Source: an uncultured Chlorobiaceae bacterium (GTDB lineage: Bacteria; Bacteroidota; Chlorobiia; Chlorobiales; Chlorobiaceae). Taken from it: DNA of 41,155 bases. Numbering within the stretch: position 1 is the first letter of the stretch; every line of letters begins with the position of its first letter. The position numbers were made by a program, and so were the translations under genes. Positions 19,136 through 30,659 of this stretch are shown piece after piece. The notes under the pieces were generated by a model. That model did not search any database and was not told the origin of the DNA. It saw only the letters and a list, made by a program, of their open reading frames with translations. The stretch is from the NCBI GenBank assembly GCA_903915955.1, contig CAIWUU010000110.1, positions 1 through 41,155 on the forward strand. The letters are read 5' to 3'.

Positions 19136-19944
19136 AGAAATATACAACCGTTCTCACCATCGCTGGCTCTGACGGCTCTGGTGGAGCAGGAATACAGGCA
19201 GATATCAAAACCTATGCCGCCCTGGAGTGTTATGGATTATCGGTTATAACCGCCCTGACAGCGCAAAATACCCTTGGGGTCAACACCGTTTACCCTCTTG
19301 CAGCAACATGCGTCACAGAGCAGTTTAAGGCCATTGTTTCTGACATTGCAATAGACGCTGTTAAAATCGGAATGCTGGGAAACGCGGCTATTATTAAAGC
19401 TGTTGCCGCTTTGCTGAATGGGCTGAAAGGAGATCCACCCATTATCCTGGACACCATTCTCAGCTCTTCAAGCGGAACAATGCTCCTTCCTCTGGAGGCA
19501 ATCGACCTTCTGAAGAGCGAACTCTTCCCGCTTGCATCACTGATTACCCCAAACCTGCCGGAAGCCGCCTTACTAACAGGCGCAAAACATCTTCCTGCAA
19601 CACCAGAGGCTATTGAAGAGAGCGCACTGAAACTACTCGAAATTGGAGCTAATGCAGTACTCATAAAGGGAGGGCACAGTGAAGAAAACGAGTGCCGCGA
19701 CTGCCTGTTGCACAATAATCGTTATCACTGGTTCAGCTCAAAAAAAATCATGACCCGCAATACCCACGGCACAGGATGTACCCTCTCCTCAGCCATAGCC
19801 GCATTCATGGCAAGAGGAGAAAAAACAGAAAATGCTGTTAAAAAAGCCAAAACCTATCTCGAAGAAGCCCTGCAGGCTGGAGCATACTACCAACTCGGGA
19901 ACGGAAACGGCCCACTTCATCATTGTTACAGGCTCTGGAGATGA
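19132..19944 (+). CDS. thiD: Hydroxymethylpyrimidine/phosphomethylpyrimidine kinase ThiD (GTG start)
   Basis: ThiD phosphorylates HMP to HMP-P and HMP-PP for ThiE. The ribokinase-fold protein has TIAGSDGSGGAGIQADIKT near 9-27, KIGMLG near 79-84 and the catalytic anion hole NTHGTGCTLSSAIAA near 209-223. An ATG at 19108 lies inside thiE; I favour the GTG at 19132, which overlaps the thiE stop (GTGA), follows a GGGA-rich stretch and gives 270 residues. It ends one base from the convergent ugd stop. Confidence 0.92.
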   Translation: MKKYTTVLTIAGSDGSGGAGIQADIKTYAALECYGLSVITALTAQNTLGVNTVYPLAATCVTEQFKAIVSDIAIDAVKIGMLGNAAIIKAVAALLNGLKGDPPIILDTILSSSSGTMLLPLEAIDLLKSELFPLASLITPNLPEAALLTGAKHLPATPEAIEESALKLLEIGANAVLIKGGHSEENECRDCLLHNNRYHWFSSKKIMTRNTHGTGCTLSSAIAAFMARGEKTENAVKKAKTYLEEALQAGAYYQLGNGNGPLHHCYRLWR

Positions 19945-19945
19945 G

Positions 19946-21283
19946 TTAGAGCGCTCCCCTGGAGCGACGGCCTATAGAGTAGTAAGTGAATCCTGAATTT
20001 TCCATAAATTCAGGGTTATAGATATTCCGACCATCAAAAACAACCGGATGGCTCAGCTCTTTCTTGATCATATCGAAATCGGGACTACGAAAAACAAGCC
20101 ATTCGGTCAGGACAACAAGAGCATTGGAACCACTCACAGCATCCTCCGGGCTTGATGCAAAAATAATTTCATCACACTCACCGTAAATCCTGCGTGCCTC
20201 ATCCATGGCTACCGGATCAAAGACTCGCACCCTTGCACCTTCTTTCAGTAGCTCTTCAATCACCCTGCGACTCGGAGCTTCCCGCATATCATCGGTATTA
20301 GGTTTGAAAGCAAGCCCCCATAATGCAAATACCTTGCCCTCAATATTTTCACTGAAATGGCCTTTTATCTTTTTAACCATGGAGCTCTTCTGGTCATGAT
20401 TCACCGCCTCGACCGCCTGCAGAATTCTTGAATGGTAGCCATACTTGTGTGCTGTTCTTTCAAGCGCCTGAACATCTTTTGGAAAACAGGAGCCCCCATA
20501 ACCAACGCCAGGGTAAATGAACGAAAATCCAATCCTCGAATCAGAGCCTATACCCTTTCTCACGGCCTCAACATCTGCACCGACCCGTTCAGCAATATTG
20601 GCAATCTCGTTCATGAAGCTTATTTTTGTGGCAAGCATGGCGTTTGCCGCATACTTGGTCAACTCTGCAGAACGAATATCCATGGCAATAAACCGCTCAT
20701 GGCTACGATTGAAGGGAGAATAAAGAAAACGCAACAGCTCTTTGGTACGAGGATCATCGATGCCAACAATTATCCGTTCAGGTTTCATAAAGTCATTGAC
20801 AGCATCGCCCTCCTTGAGAAACTCAGGGTTCGAAACTACGTCAAAGTCAACGGAAACATTCCTCTCAGAAAGAACCGAACCTATTTTTTCTCTTACCAAG
20901 TCCGCCGTACCTACCGGCACTGTTGACTTGTTAATAACAATCCGGTACTCCTGCATGTACCTGCCAATACTTTCTGCAACGCTAAGGACATGGCGTAAAT
21001 CTGCCGAACCATCTTCATCAGGAGGAGTGCCAACGGCTATCATCTGGTAAAGTCCAAACTCAACTCCTTGACGAATATCTGTTGTAAAATTCAGCCTCCC
21101 CGCTCGAAAATTATCCATAACAATCTCATCCAGACCAGGCTCATGGATAGGAATCCTGCCCTCTTTGAGATTATCAATCTTCTGCTGGTCGATATCGACG
21201 CAAAGCACATCATTACCCACCTCTGCAAAGCACGCACCAGTAACAAGCCCTACATACCCGGATCCAAATATGGTTATCTTCAT
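19946..21283 (-). CDS. ugd: UDP-glucose 6-dehydrogenase
   Basis: This enzyme oxidises UDP-glucose to UDP-glucuronate with two NAD+, supplying acidic sugars for surface glycans. The 445-residue protein has an N-terminal Rossmann motif ([19 protein letters not shown], residues 5-23), NKSTVPVGT near 118-126, and the catalytic cysteine C266 in [10 protein letters not shown]. The C-terminal domain begins [19 protein letters not shown] near 320. Length is normal. It stands upstream of a lipoprotein and a hydrolase on other frames but has its own ATG; the 16-bp gap to the upstream gene suggests co-transcription. Confidence 0.97.
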   Translation of the reverse strand: MKITIFGSGYVGLVTGACFAEVGNDVLCVDIDQQKIDNLKEGRIPIHEPGLDEIVMDNFRAGRLNFTTDIRQGVEFGLYQMIAVGTPPDEDGSADLRHVLSVAESIGRYMQEYRIVINKSTVPVGTADLVREKIGSVLSERNVSVDFDVVSNPEFLKEGDAVNDFMKPERIIVGIDDPRTKELLRFLYSPFNRSHERFIAMDIRSAELTKYAANAMLATKISFMNEIANIAERVGADVEAVRKGIGSDSRIGFSFIYPGVGYGGSCFPKDVQALERTAHKYGYHSRILQAVEAVNHDQKSSMVKKIKGHFSENIEGKVFALWGLAFKPNTDDMREAPSRRVIEELLKEGARVRVFDPVAMDEARRIYGECDEIIFASSPEDAVSGSNALVVLTEWLVFRSPDFDMIKKELSHPVVFDGRNIYNPEFMENSGFTYYSIGRRSRGAL

Positions 21284-21299
21284 GTTTACCCAGTTATTT

Positions 21300-22148
21300 C
21301 TATTCAGTAACTATCACCAGACAGCGAGATTTCTGCCAGAACGCATTTTCATCCCGGATAAGAAGCAGTGAAGATGTTTTGCCCCCAACAAGCTCGTAAG
21401 AACCTACGGTATGTGGTGTTACAATTTTGAGACTTTTGACAGGCCTGTCAAAAAAAAGATCTCTCGTCTCCATCATATCAACCTTTTTAAAAAGCTTGAC
21501 GTTAAAATCAGAAGCAAGGCGATACTCACTGCCGAACAGTTTTTCAAAAGGATTTACCGGAAGAAGAATACCCTTTGAAAGCAGTTCACTGAAGGTACCA
21601 GAAATGTAGTAAGCCGTATAAAGCTGAGCCTCCTGATCCTGAATGTATTCATCGAGAACATCCACAGTCGCTAAAAGTGAAGAGAGCTGCTTGTTCAGTC
21701 TCTGAACATTGCCCTTAAGCGCATTGACTTCGCCATCTTTGGTGTTGATTGCAAGTTGTAGCTCTGAAATGATCCGGTCAAGAGATTCGACACGATAAGC
21801 GGAGGATCTGTTCTCCTCCTCAAGCTTGCGGACAAGATTTTTGCTCGCTACTAACGTAGAATCAATAAATCGGATACTTTCGGCAATATCCTTGCCAATC
21901 TGTTCCACATTCTGACTATCCTTTCCCTCGATTCCCGAAGAGAGACGTTCAACAACCGCCTCTTTTTGTTGGATACGTCCAAGATTTTTCTGCACCTGAG
22001 CAAGAATCGCCATCATCGATTCAATATGCTGTTGCTGCGGATCAAGCTTTTGCCTCTCAGAAGTACATGAAGAGAGAAGCAGCAGGACAGCAACAAAAAC
22101 AACTCCGGCAAGCCTGAATCGGCTATCCCTTAAAGCCATTGAATCCAT
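21300..22148 (-). CDS. Predicted coiled-coil lipoprotein
   Basis: This 282-residue protein of unknown function has a signal peptide ending in a lipobox LLLSSC with the lipidated cysteine at about residue 28. Residues from about 35 to 165 are rich in heptad-like charged and hydrophobic residues, predicting a long coiled coil ([38 protein letters not shown]). The C-terminal part is mixed beta. An alternative ATG three codons later is possible. Its start overlaps the upstream lipase-like gene by 19 bases. It probably sits in the envelope as a tether or scaffold, but no name can be given. Confidence 0.7.
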   Translation of the reverse strand: MDSMALRDSRFRLAGVVFVAVLLLLSSCTSERQKLDPQQQHIESMMAILAQVQKNLGRIQQKEAVVERLSSGIEGKDSQNVEQIGKDIAESIRFIDSTLVASKNLVRKLEEENRSSAYRVESLDRIISELQLAINTKDGEVNALKGNVQRLNKQLSSLLATVDVLDEYIQDQEAQLYTAYYISGTFSELLSKGILLPVNPFEKLFGSEYRLASDFNVKLFKKVDMMETRDLFFDRPVKSLKIVTPHTVGSYELVGGKTSSLLLIRDENAFWQKSRCLVIVTE

Positions 22149-22834
22149 TGTTCAACCCCCTCTTTTGTGCCATACCATCGGGTAAGCGGTGTTGGAAGAT
22201 GTTCTGCATCTGAAATAGTAACATTTTCAGCGCCATCAAGAAAACAGCTTTTCGCCGGAACAATACCATCACCGGCAACATTGCCATCATCAAGAACGCC
22301 TTCATAAAACTTGAAACAGGCTTTTTCGACAAAACTCCCATGAAAATTGCCAAAATACTTATCGCTGACGACAGAAACAACTGGACAACGATCAAAAAAT
22401 TCCGGACGAAGATGGGTAAAGATAAAATCTGTCTTTATCCTTGCATAATACTCATGAGTATGAAATGGAGTTCCGAGAGTAATCAGTTTACCGACACGCC
22501 GTCCAGGATGGTACGCATCCCCTTGAAAAGGTTGTTCAAGCAGATAGACCATTGCCACCGTACCTCCCCCGCTATGTGCCACAAGCGTTACCGGTTCCCC
22601 TGGAAATTTAAGCCCCATCTCCCTCACAGTACGATCAACTATTTTCATGACCCTATTTGTGGATCTCTCTGGTGAAGGAGGAAATCCAATCCAGTCAACA
22701 AGTGAGACCGGCGCAATTGCGACTCTCTCTGTTGAAATATACCCTGCAATCGCAGCTTTCATGGAATCATACAGGCTGTCCCAGAAAAGAACTCCAGGAA
22801 TAATCACTACGGGATTCTTTGAAACCTCAATCAT
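22130..22834 (-). CDS. Alpha/beta hydrolase, lipase/esterase-like
   Basis: This 234-residue hydrolase shows the oxyanion strand [13 protein letters not shown] near 8-20, a nucleophile elbow [11 protein letters not shown] with S88, and probable triad partners D189 (AGDGIVP) and H212 (SDAEHLPTP). The pattern is close to plant/cyanobacterial PGAP1- and lipase-type proteins. No signal peptide is visible, so it is probably cytosolic. Substrate unknown; a lipid ester is the likeliest. The stop lies within the downstream lipoprotein gene, so the two are likely co-translated. Confidence 0.78.
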   Translation of the reverse strand: MIEVSKNPVVIIPGVLFWDSLYDSMKAAIAGYISTERVAIAPVSLVDWIGFPPSPERSTNRVMKIVDRTVREMGLKFPGEPVTLVAHSGGGTVAMVYLLEQPFQGDAYHPGRRVGKLITLGTPFHTHEYYARIKTDFIFTHLRPEFFDRCPVVSVVSDKYFGNFHGSFVEKACFKFYEGVLDDGNVAGDGIVPAKSCFLDGAENVTISDAEHLPTPLTRWYGTKEGVEQWIQWL

Positions 22835-22874
22835 GATGGTGCAGTAACGATCTCCTATTGAAAAACTTATGGTA

Positions 22875-24386
22875 TCAAGACCATTTTTTCAGCAACTCAA
22901 CAAGCAAGCCAACTCCAAAACCTGTCCCGCCATTAACCTTGCCGCCACCCTTCGGCGTAAAGGAGGGGCCTGCAATATCAATATGCGCCCATTTGGTATG
23001 ACCGTCGATGAATTTCTCAAGGAATTTTGCAGCGGTTACCGATCCTGCACCACGGCCTCCTGTATTACTTACATCAGCGATATCAGACTTTATCTGCTCA
23101 TCATAAAGATCCCAAAGCGGCATCCGCCATACCTTCTCTCCTGACTGCTCTCCAGCCTGAAAAATTTCATCAGCGAGGGTATCATTATTACTGAAAAGAC
23201 CAGCGACTGAATAACCAAGTGCAACAATACAAGCTCCCGTCAGCGTCGCCACATCAACAATCACATCAGGCTGATACTTTTCTTTACCATAAGTGAGAGC
23301 ATCAGCCAGAATCAACCGGCCTTCCGCATCAGTATTACCAACCTCAACAGTTATTCCTGAGTAGGTAGTAATAACATCTCCGGGCTGCTGAGCCGTTCCG
23401 CTCGGCATATTGTCTGTGGCCGGAATCAACCCGATAACATGCAGGGGAAGCTTGAGACGGGCAGCAGCCTCCACTGCCCCCAAAACACTGGCCGCACCCG
23501 ACATATCAGACTTCATCTCCCCCATATTTTCAGAAGGCTTGATAGAGATGCCACCGGAATCGAAGGTAACCCCTTTTCCAACAAGCGCAACAACCGACTT
23601 GCTTTTCCCTTTGGGCTTGTATTCAAGCACCGTGAAGGTTGGCGGATGATCGCTACCCTTGTTGACCGCAAGTAGCCCACCCATCCCAAGAGACTCTATC
23701 TCCTTTTTATGGAAGACCTTTACATCATACCCATATTTTTTCCCCGACTCCTCCGCTGCTTTTGCAATATCATCAGCATTCAGATAATTTCCAGGAAGAT
23801 TGACCAGATCCCTTGCCGTTTTTTTGCATGAACCAACAACCTTTCCATCAGCAACACCTTTTTCAGCCTCCTCAAACACCTCTGATGGAACAACCACAAA
23901 AAGTTCAGCAATCTTCTTCGACTTCCCGGCCTGATTCTTTTTGTCCAGCTTGTCACTTTTCAGGCGATCAAATCGGTAGGAACCAAAATAACAGCCTTCG
24001 ACAAGTGTCGCAGCAAGTGTTGCAACACTTTGCCCCATAGCAGAAGCAAGCGCCTCAAATCCAGAACAGTCAACCGCCACCTTTTTACACTTCAATTCGA
24101 CAGCTTTCGATCCAAGAGCAATTGCTGCCTTGCGCCAATCCTCAAGTTTTTTCCCCTCTCCTGTACCAAGCAAAACGATCCTTGCAGCAGAAGAGTCCCT
24201 GCTTCCACCATATAACACAACAGCCTCCCCAGCCTCAGCCTTGAAATCGCTCAGAACCTGTACTTCAATTCCAAAAGCCGACAGTACCTTTTCCCCCTCA
24301 TTTTTTAACTCAACACTACGTAACGGCAATACAAGAAGATCGGTACCAAGACTCTGAAAATCACTTTTTGTTACAATTATTTTCAT
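22875..24386 (-). CDS. pepA: Leucyl aminopeptidase (M17)
   Basis: This cytosolic, usually hexameric, dinuclear-metal aminopeptidase removes N-terminal residues from peptides. The signature [14 protein letters not shown] is near residues 348-361, and [16 protein letters not shown] near 269-284 contains metal ligands and the catalytic lysine. It has about 503 residues, a normal length. A frame three codons longer starts with TTG; the ATG at 24386 giving MKIIVTKSD is more likely. It is 40 bases downstream-side from the lipase-like gene and may be transcribed with it. Confidence 0.96.
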   Translation of the reverse strand: MKIIVTKSDFQSLGTDLLVLPLRSVELKNEGEKVLSAFGIEVQVLSDFKAEAGEAVVLYGGSRDSSAARIVLLGTGEGKKLEDWRKAAIALGSKAVELKCKKVAVDCSGFEALASAMGQSVATLAATLVEGCYFGSYRFDRLKSDKLDKKNQAGKSKKIAELFVVVPSEVFEEAEKGVADGKVVGSCKKTARDLVNLPGNYLNADDIAKAAEESGKKYGYDVKVFHKKEIESLGMGGLLAVNKGSDHPPTFTVLEYKPKGKSKSVVALVGKGVTFDSGGISIKPSENMGEMKSDMSGAASVLGAVEAAARLKLPLHVIGLIPATDNMPSGTAQQPGDVITTYSGITVEVGNTDAEGRLILADALTYGKEKYQPDVIVDVATLTGACIVALGYSVAGLFSNNDTLADEIFQAGEQSGEKVWRMPLWDLYDEQIKSDIADVSNTGGRGAGSVTAAKFLEKFIDGHTKWAHIDIAGPSFTPKGGGKVNGGTGFGVGLLVELLKKWS

Positions 24387-24427
24387 GGGAAGCAATAATC
24401 GATGTTAAACGTAATAAAATATAATCG

Positions 24428-25480
24428 TTATGATTGTTTAAGAAACAACCTCACATCTTCGAGTAAAATCTTCTGTGCTTTGTCAGAAGAAAACTGAAAG
24501 AGACACCCGGCAGCATTCATGTGGCCACCACCACCATATTTTTTAGCGAGCTGGTTGACATAGATAGCCCCGCGTGACCTGAAACTTGCCTTGGTTCTGC
24601 CATCCTGCATCTCGACCATCAGCACCGCTATACGCACCGAAGGAACACTCAAAAGATATTGGATTATGAGATCGGTGTCAAACAATTTACTCTCAGTTGA
24701 CTTTATCATATCCTGCGATATAAAGAGCCAGGAAATTTCACCATTATCAAGGATGGTAATAGCGCTCAGGGCTGCACCCAAAAGTTTCAGCGCATTGGAT
24801 GTCAAAGAGTTATAGATCCTGTCATATATTTCGGAAGAATCAGCGCCCTTGCTCACGAGATCCCCAGCAAGCTGATAAACATAGGGAGTTGTTTTAGGAA
24901 ACCTGAACGAACCCGTATCCGTCATAACCGCGACATACAGCGCTTCAGCAACCTCCGGAGTAAAGAGATTGCGTCCCACCCGCTCCTGAAGCGCATAGAT
25001 CAGGCCATAAACCAACTCCCCAGTGGACGATGCGTAATTCTCACACACCATAACATCCGTAAAATCATCAGGTTCAAGATGATGATCGACACAAACAAGT
25101 TTCAGACTGCCAAGCTCCTTCGAAAAACCAACGTGAGGCCAAAGAGAGCCCATCCTGTCACGTAAATTAGCATCAAGGAGTACAACAACATCACAAATCG
25201 AGAGCTCCTGAATCGCCTCCTCACTCTTGTTGTCAAAAAGAGCTATAGGATATAAGCGCTTTAGAAACTGATAGTTCGGAGGGACTTCAGTCGGATTGAC
25301 AACAGAGACCTCCTTACCAAGTGACTTGAGCACAAGGGCAAGGGCAACCTCACTGCCAAGCCCGTCACCATCAGAATTTTCATGGGTTGTCAGAACAAAT
25401 TGCTCACCATCAAGCAGCACATCAATGACCGGAGACCACTCCTCGGTATTAAGCGTCCGACCATACTCTGATATTATCAT
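24428..25480 (-). CDS. DHH/DHHA1 phosphoesterase (NrnA-like nanoRNase/pAp phosphatase)
   Basis: This 350-residue protein has the DHH-superfamily motifs: HENSDGDGLGSEVALAL near 34-50, VVLLDAN near 93-99, CVDHHLEPDDF near 130-140, and the DHHA1 motif GGGGHMNAAGC near 318-328. Such enzymes hydrolyse short oligoribonucleotides, pAp or cyclic dinucleotide products with manganese. It is the first gene of the minus-strand pepA unit, divergent from rlmN. Which substrate it prefers cannot be told from sequence. Confidence 0.9.
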   Translation of the reverse strand: MIISEYGRTLNTEEWSPVIDVLLDGEQFVLTTHENSDGDGLGSEVALALVLKSLGKEVSVVNPTEVPPNYQFLKRLYPIALFDNKSEEAIQELSICDVVVLLDANLRDRMGSLWPHVGFSKELGSLKLVCVDHHLEPDDFTDVMVCENYASSTGELVYGLIYALQERVGRNLFTPEVAEALYVAVMTDTGSFRFPKTTPYVYQLAGDLVSKGADSSEIYDRIYNSLTSNALKLLGAALSAITILDNGEISWLFISQDMIKSTESKLFDTDLIIQYLLSVPSVRIAVLMVEMQDGRTKASFRSRGAIYVNQLAKKYGGGGHMNAAGCLFQFSSDKAQKILLEDVRLFLKQS

Positions 25481-25500
25481 TAGTTAGATATAACTTTTAT

Positions 25501-25529
25501 AAAGCATAAAATGCAATTTATGCTTTTTT
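25501..25529 (+). terminator. Hairpin with T-run ahead of rlmN
   Basis: AAAGCATAAA (25501-25510) pairs perfectly with TTTATGCTTT (25517-25526) around ATGCAA, with the T-run continuing to 25529. It has intrinsic-terminator geometry on the plus strand, but it lies between divergent genes, where no upstream plus-strand gene needs a stop. It could be a leader attenuator of rlmN or block antisense reading into nrnA. Confidence 0.5.
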
Positions 25530-25595
25530 CCCCGTATTATATAAAGATTAGGGTATGCCTTGCTTTTTTCCATAAACAACACCACCTCCGTTTCA

Positions 25596-26681
25596 ATGAC
25601 CACCCCGCTGCCAAACATCATGGATCTGACGCTCAAAGAAATTCAGCAAGCAATGATTACACTGGGAGAGCCCTCATTCCGGGCAGCACAGATACACCAG
25701 TGGCTGTTCAGCCACCACGCGCCAAGCTTCGACACTATGACCATTATGAGTCTTGCCTTACGCAAAAAGCTTTCAGAAACCTTCACCATCATTCGTCCGG
25801 CGATTGTTGAACACCATGAAAGTATCGAGGAAACATGCGACCACCCCACAGAAAAGATTCTGCTGAAACTCCCCGATAACAACATGATTGAAAGTGTTCT
25901 CATTCCTTCGGCAGAACGAATGACCGCATGCGTCTCATCACAGGCTGGATGCCCTTTTCAATGCTCTTTCTGTGCAACAGGCACAATGGGGCTACGCCGA
26001 AATCTCAGCGCAGGAGAGATTGCCGGACAAGTCTACGCCCTCAACAATCTGATCGAACAAAAAGAGTCCGGGCAAACCATAACCAACATTGTTTTCATGG
26101 GAATGGGAGAGCCACTACTGAACACGGACAACGTTATTGAAGCCATCGAAACCCTATGCTCACGAAATTACCGCTTCTCTCTTTCGCAAAAAAGAGTAAC
26201 AATTTCAACCGTAGGAGTAATTCCTGAAATTCAGCGACTCGGAAAATCTGGCATGAAGACAAAACTTGCCGTATCGCTTCATTCCGCCGATCAACAGAAA
26301 CGAGAATCGCTCATGCCAATTGCCGCCAGACAATATCCACTTAAAGATCTCGGAAAATCACTCTCGGAATACACTTCGATAACGGGGATGCCAGTAACCA
26401 TTGTCTATATGCTGCTCAAAGGAGTCAATGACTCTCTGGAAGACGCAAAGTTGCTTGCAAGGTTTTCAAGAAGCTTTTTATGCAAAATAAATTTGATTGA
26501 TTACAATTCAATCATTAATATAGGCTTCATGCCCGTTAATAATGCTACAAGAGACCTTTTCCGGGAATACCTCGTCAATGCAGGGCTTTATGTTACGATC
26601 AGAAAAAGTTACGGAACAACCATTAATGCTGCGTGTGGCCAACTCGTAACAACTGCAATCCAATGCAATAAACCGCAATAA
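25596..26681 (+). CDS. rlmN: 23S rRNA/tRNA (adenine-2503/37-C2)-methyltransferase RlmN
   Basis: RlmN is a radical SAM enzyme that methylates C2 of A2503 in 23S rRNA and A37 in some tRNAs. The cluster-binding motif is CPFQCSFC (C-x3-C-x2-C) near residues 116-123, after CVSSQAG. Other matches are NIVFMGMGEPLLN, ISTVGV and AVSLHSA. The C-terminal cysteine needed for methyl transfer is in INAACGQL. The start is uncertain: a TTG frame opens at 25560, with ATGs at 25596 and 25620. I chose 25596 (361 residues). No clear ribosome-binding site is present. Confidence 0.95.
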   Translation: MTTPLPNIMDLTLKEIQQAMITLGEPSFRAAQIHQWLFSHHAPSFDTMTIMSLALRKKLSETFTIIRPAIVEHHESIEETCDHPTEKILLKLPDNNMIESVLIPSAERMTACVSSQAGCPFQCSFCATGTMGLRRNLSAGEIAGQVYALNNLIEQKESGQTITNIVFMGMGEPLLNTDNVIEAIETLCSRNYRFSLSQKRVTISTVGVIPEIQRLGKSGMKTKLAVSLHSADQQKRESLMPIAARQYPLKDLGKSLSEYTSITGMPVTIVYMLLKGVNDSLEDAKLLARFSRSFLCKINLIDYNSIINIGFMPVNNATRDLFREYLVNAGLYVTIRKSYGTTINAACGQLVTTAIQCNKPQ

Positions 26682-26702
26682 TCTTTAACAGTTTCCACAA
26701 CT

Positions 26703-28150
<1,448 letters not shown>

Positions 28151-28180
28151 AAATCCATAGTAAAGCTCTATCAATGTATT

Positions 28181-28215
28181 AAAAAGTCAGTGCCCTGAAG
28201 GGTACTGACTTTTTT
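28181..28215 (+). terminator. Rho-independent terminator after adk
   Basis: AAAAAGTCAGTGCCC and GGGTACTGACTTTTTT form a long, nearly perfect stem with a TGAA loop and a T-run. It stands between adk and priA and ends the rlmN/adk-side transcript. The priA ATG follows within about 12 bases, so priA must use a promoter overlapping or upstream of the hairpin, or rely on readthrough. Confidence 0.88.
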
Positions 28216-28226
28216 CATTTACTACC

Positions 28227-30659
28227 ATGTTTGCACTGACGGTATCAGAAAAAATTTTCAGAGGGGAGCCGTTTGTTATCAAGCTCCCTGATACGCTGAA
28301 TGACGACATCAAGGCAGGATGTATGGTACTGCTCTCGGTTAAAAATGGAAATGGACGCGTTTCGATTGGCTATATTTTAGCCCTTTTCACCGAAGATAAG
28401 GGAGAGAGTTCGAACATAGAGATATATGACCTCCTTTACAGCGGACGACCTGTCCTGAACCAGGAACTTCTGCAGCTTACCGGGTGGATGGCCGACTACT
28501 ATCTTACCAGGAGAATCGATACGCTGATCTCTGCCCTGCCTGCAGCAGTGAGGACAACCGTTCATGATATTGTTGAAATGACAGGGTTTGCACTGCATGC
28601 AGAAGCCCCCAAAATTATCAATACCTCACTTCGACGCTCAATCATAAAGATGATAAGTGCAGAAAAAAGGCTTACTCTTCCACAACTTCAGCGTCGACTT
28701 GGTAAAAAACAGCTCTATCGCACCCTTGCTGAACTCGAGCGTGGAGGATATCTTCTGCTTTCAAAAAAAATTTCCTCAAGAAAACCGAAACAGAAACTCG
28801 CCTACCGCAACATCCACCCATTGCCGACCGAACTCCATGAGAACCTGAAAATCTCCCCGAAACAGCTCGAGGCATTAAAAGTAATGACCGATCTGCATCC
28901 CGAATACGCTTTCCCTGAAACCATTGGCGCCTCCAGAGAGACATTGAACACTCTTGTAAATAAAGGGTTAACTGAAAAAATTCTTGTTGAGATAACAAGC
29001 AATTTTTCAACCGGCTTTGCAGAAAAAAAACAATCGCCAAAAATCCTGACGGAGTTACAAAAAAAAGCACTTGAGCAGCTCCGGTACTCTTTTGAAGAAC
29101 AAAAGTACCACACCTTTCTCCTGCACGGCGTTACAGGCAGTGGTAAAACACTGGTGTATATAGAATTTCTGAAAACAGTTCTTGCCGCTGGCAAGACGGC
29201 AATTGTGCTGGTGCCTGAAATAGCCCTGACACCACAAACGGCCAGCCGCTTTTGTGAACATTTTCATGATGAAATCACCATCATGCACAGCGCCATGAGT
29301 GACCAGGAAAAATATGATGGCTGGCAAAGCCTCCAGCAGGGAAAAACAAAAATTGCCCTTGGGGCCCGATCGACCATTTTCGCTCCTCTCGAAAACCTTG
29401 GTGCAATCATTGTTGATGAGGAGCACGACGGAGCCTATAAACAAGACCGCAATCCCCGCTACAATGCGCGGGATACGGCTGTCATGAGAGCAATGCTCAA
29501 CAAGGCGATCTGCGTACTCGGCTCGGCCACACCTTCATTCGAATCTTACCATAACGCACGAACCGGTAAATATACCCTTCTCAATCTGCTCGAACGGGTC
29601 GATGGTGCAACCATGCCAGTGATACGTCTTGTCTGGATGAGAGAGAGTCCAAAGGCCTCAGCATCAATTTCGGAGCTGCTTTACCGGCAGATCGCCCTTC
29701 GTCTTGAACGAGACGAGCAGATTATTCTCCTGCAGAACAGGCGCGGGTTTGCCGGAAGCATCTTTTGCCTGACCTGTGGTCATATCCCCCTCTGCAAGTT
29801 TTGCAACATTCCCCTTGTCTACCATGCCGCCCAAAAACATCTCCGCTGTCACTACTGTGGCCATATTGAACACTACACGGCATCATGCAAGATATGTGCA
29901 TCAACAGAGCTTTTTTTTAAAAGCAGTGGCACTGAGCGGATCGAAGAGGAGCTGCAAACGCTTTTCCCTGAAGAGAAAATTCTCAGGATGGATGTCGATA
30001 CAACGACCACAAAAGGCTCCCACGGACGAATTCTGAAAGAGTTTCACGATCGCAAAGCCCGAATCCTGCTCGGTACCCAGATGGTAGCCAAAGGGCTCGA
30101 TTTCCCCGCCGTTACCCTTGTTGGAGTTCTTATGGCAGATATCGGACTTAATATCCCCGACTTCAGGGCCTCAGAACGGGTCTTTTCGTTACTCACGCAG
30201 GTGGCTGGACGCGCTGGACGCGCCGCAATGCCTGGTGAAGTCTATCTGCAAGTATACAACAAGGAGAGCGATGTCTTCAACGCCATTCTGCAGGGTAGTT
30301 ATGAAAAGTTCTTTCTACAGGAGAGTGCTACAAGAGCGGAACTACACTACCCGCCCGCATCCCGTCTCATAAAATTTGAATGCACCGCAGAGGATGAAAA
30401 AGAGGCTGAAACCGCCGCACTTTACTGCAAAGAGAGCCTGGCAAAACACCTTCCGGCAGAGAGCGGAACCATTCTTGGCCCGGCACCTGCAGGCATCGCA
30501 AAAATAAGAAATCGCTACCGCTACCACGTGCTCGTTAAACTTGTAACAGGAAAACTCTCTTCACTGTTTATCAAACAGATGAGCGACGACATAACTGCAC
30601 GCTTCCGCTCCTCAGGGCTCATTTTCATGATTGATGTTGATCCTCAAAACCTGATGTAG
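28227..30659 (+). CDS. priA: Primosomal protein N' (replication restart helicase PriA)
   Basis: PriA recognises stalled forks and reloads the replisome. The 810-residue protein has an N-terminal DNA-binding part (about 1-260), Walker A HGVTGSGKT near 300-308, the DEEHDGAYKQ Walker B box near 397, and helicase motif VAGRAGRA near 660. Paired zinc-binding cysteines run from CLTCGH near 513 to CKICAS near 556. Length is typical. Immediately upstream is the adk terminator. Confidence 0.97.
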   Translation: MFALTVSEKIFRGEPFVIKLPDTLNDDIKAGCMVLLSVKNGNGRVSIGYILALFTEDKGESSNIEIYDLLYSGRPVLNQELLQLTGWMADYYLTRRIDTLISALPAAVRTTVHDIVEMTGFALHAEAPKIINTSLRRSIIKMISAEKRLTLPQLQRRLGKKQLYRTLAELERGGYLLLSKKISSRKPKQKLAYRNIHPLPTELHENLKISPKQLEALKVMTDLHPEYAFPETIGASRETLNTLVNKGLTEKILVEITSNFSTGFAEKKQSPKILTELQKKALEQLRYSFEEQKYHTFLLHGVTGSGKTLVYIEFLKTVLAAGKTAIVLVPEIALTPQTASRFCEHFHDEITIMHSAMSDQEKYDGWQSLQQGKTKIALGARSTIFAPLENLGAIIVDEEHDGAYKQDRNPRYNARDTAVMRAMLNKAICVLGSATPSFESYHNARTGKYTLLNLLERVDGATMPVIRLVWMRESPKASASISELLYRQIALRLERDEQIILLQNRRGFAGSIFCLTCGHIPLCKFCNIPLVYHAAQKHLRCHYCGHIEHYTASCKICASTELFFKSSGTERIEEELQTLFPEEKILRMDVDTTTTKGSHGRILKEFHDRKARILLGTQMVAKGLDFPAVTLVGVLMADIGLNIPDFRASERVFSLLTQVAGRAGRAAMPGEVYLQVYNKESDVFNAILQGSYEKFFLQESATRAELHYPPASRLIKFECTAEDEKEAETAALYCKESLAKHLPAESGTILGPAPAGIAKIRNRYRYHVLVKLVTGKLSSLFIKQMSDDITARFRSSGLIFMIDVDPQNLM

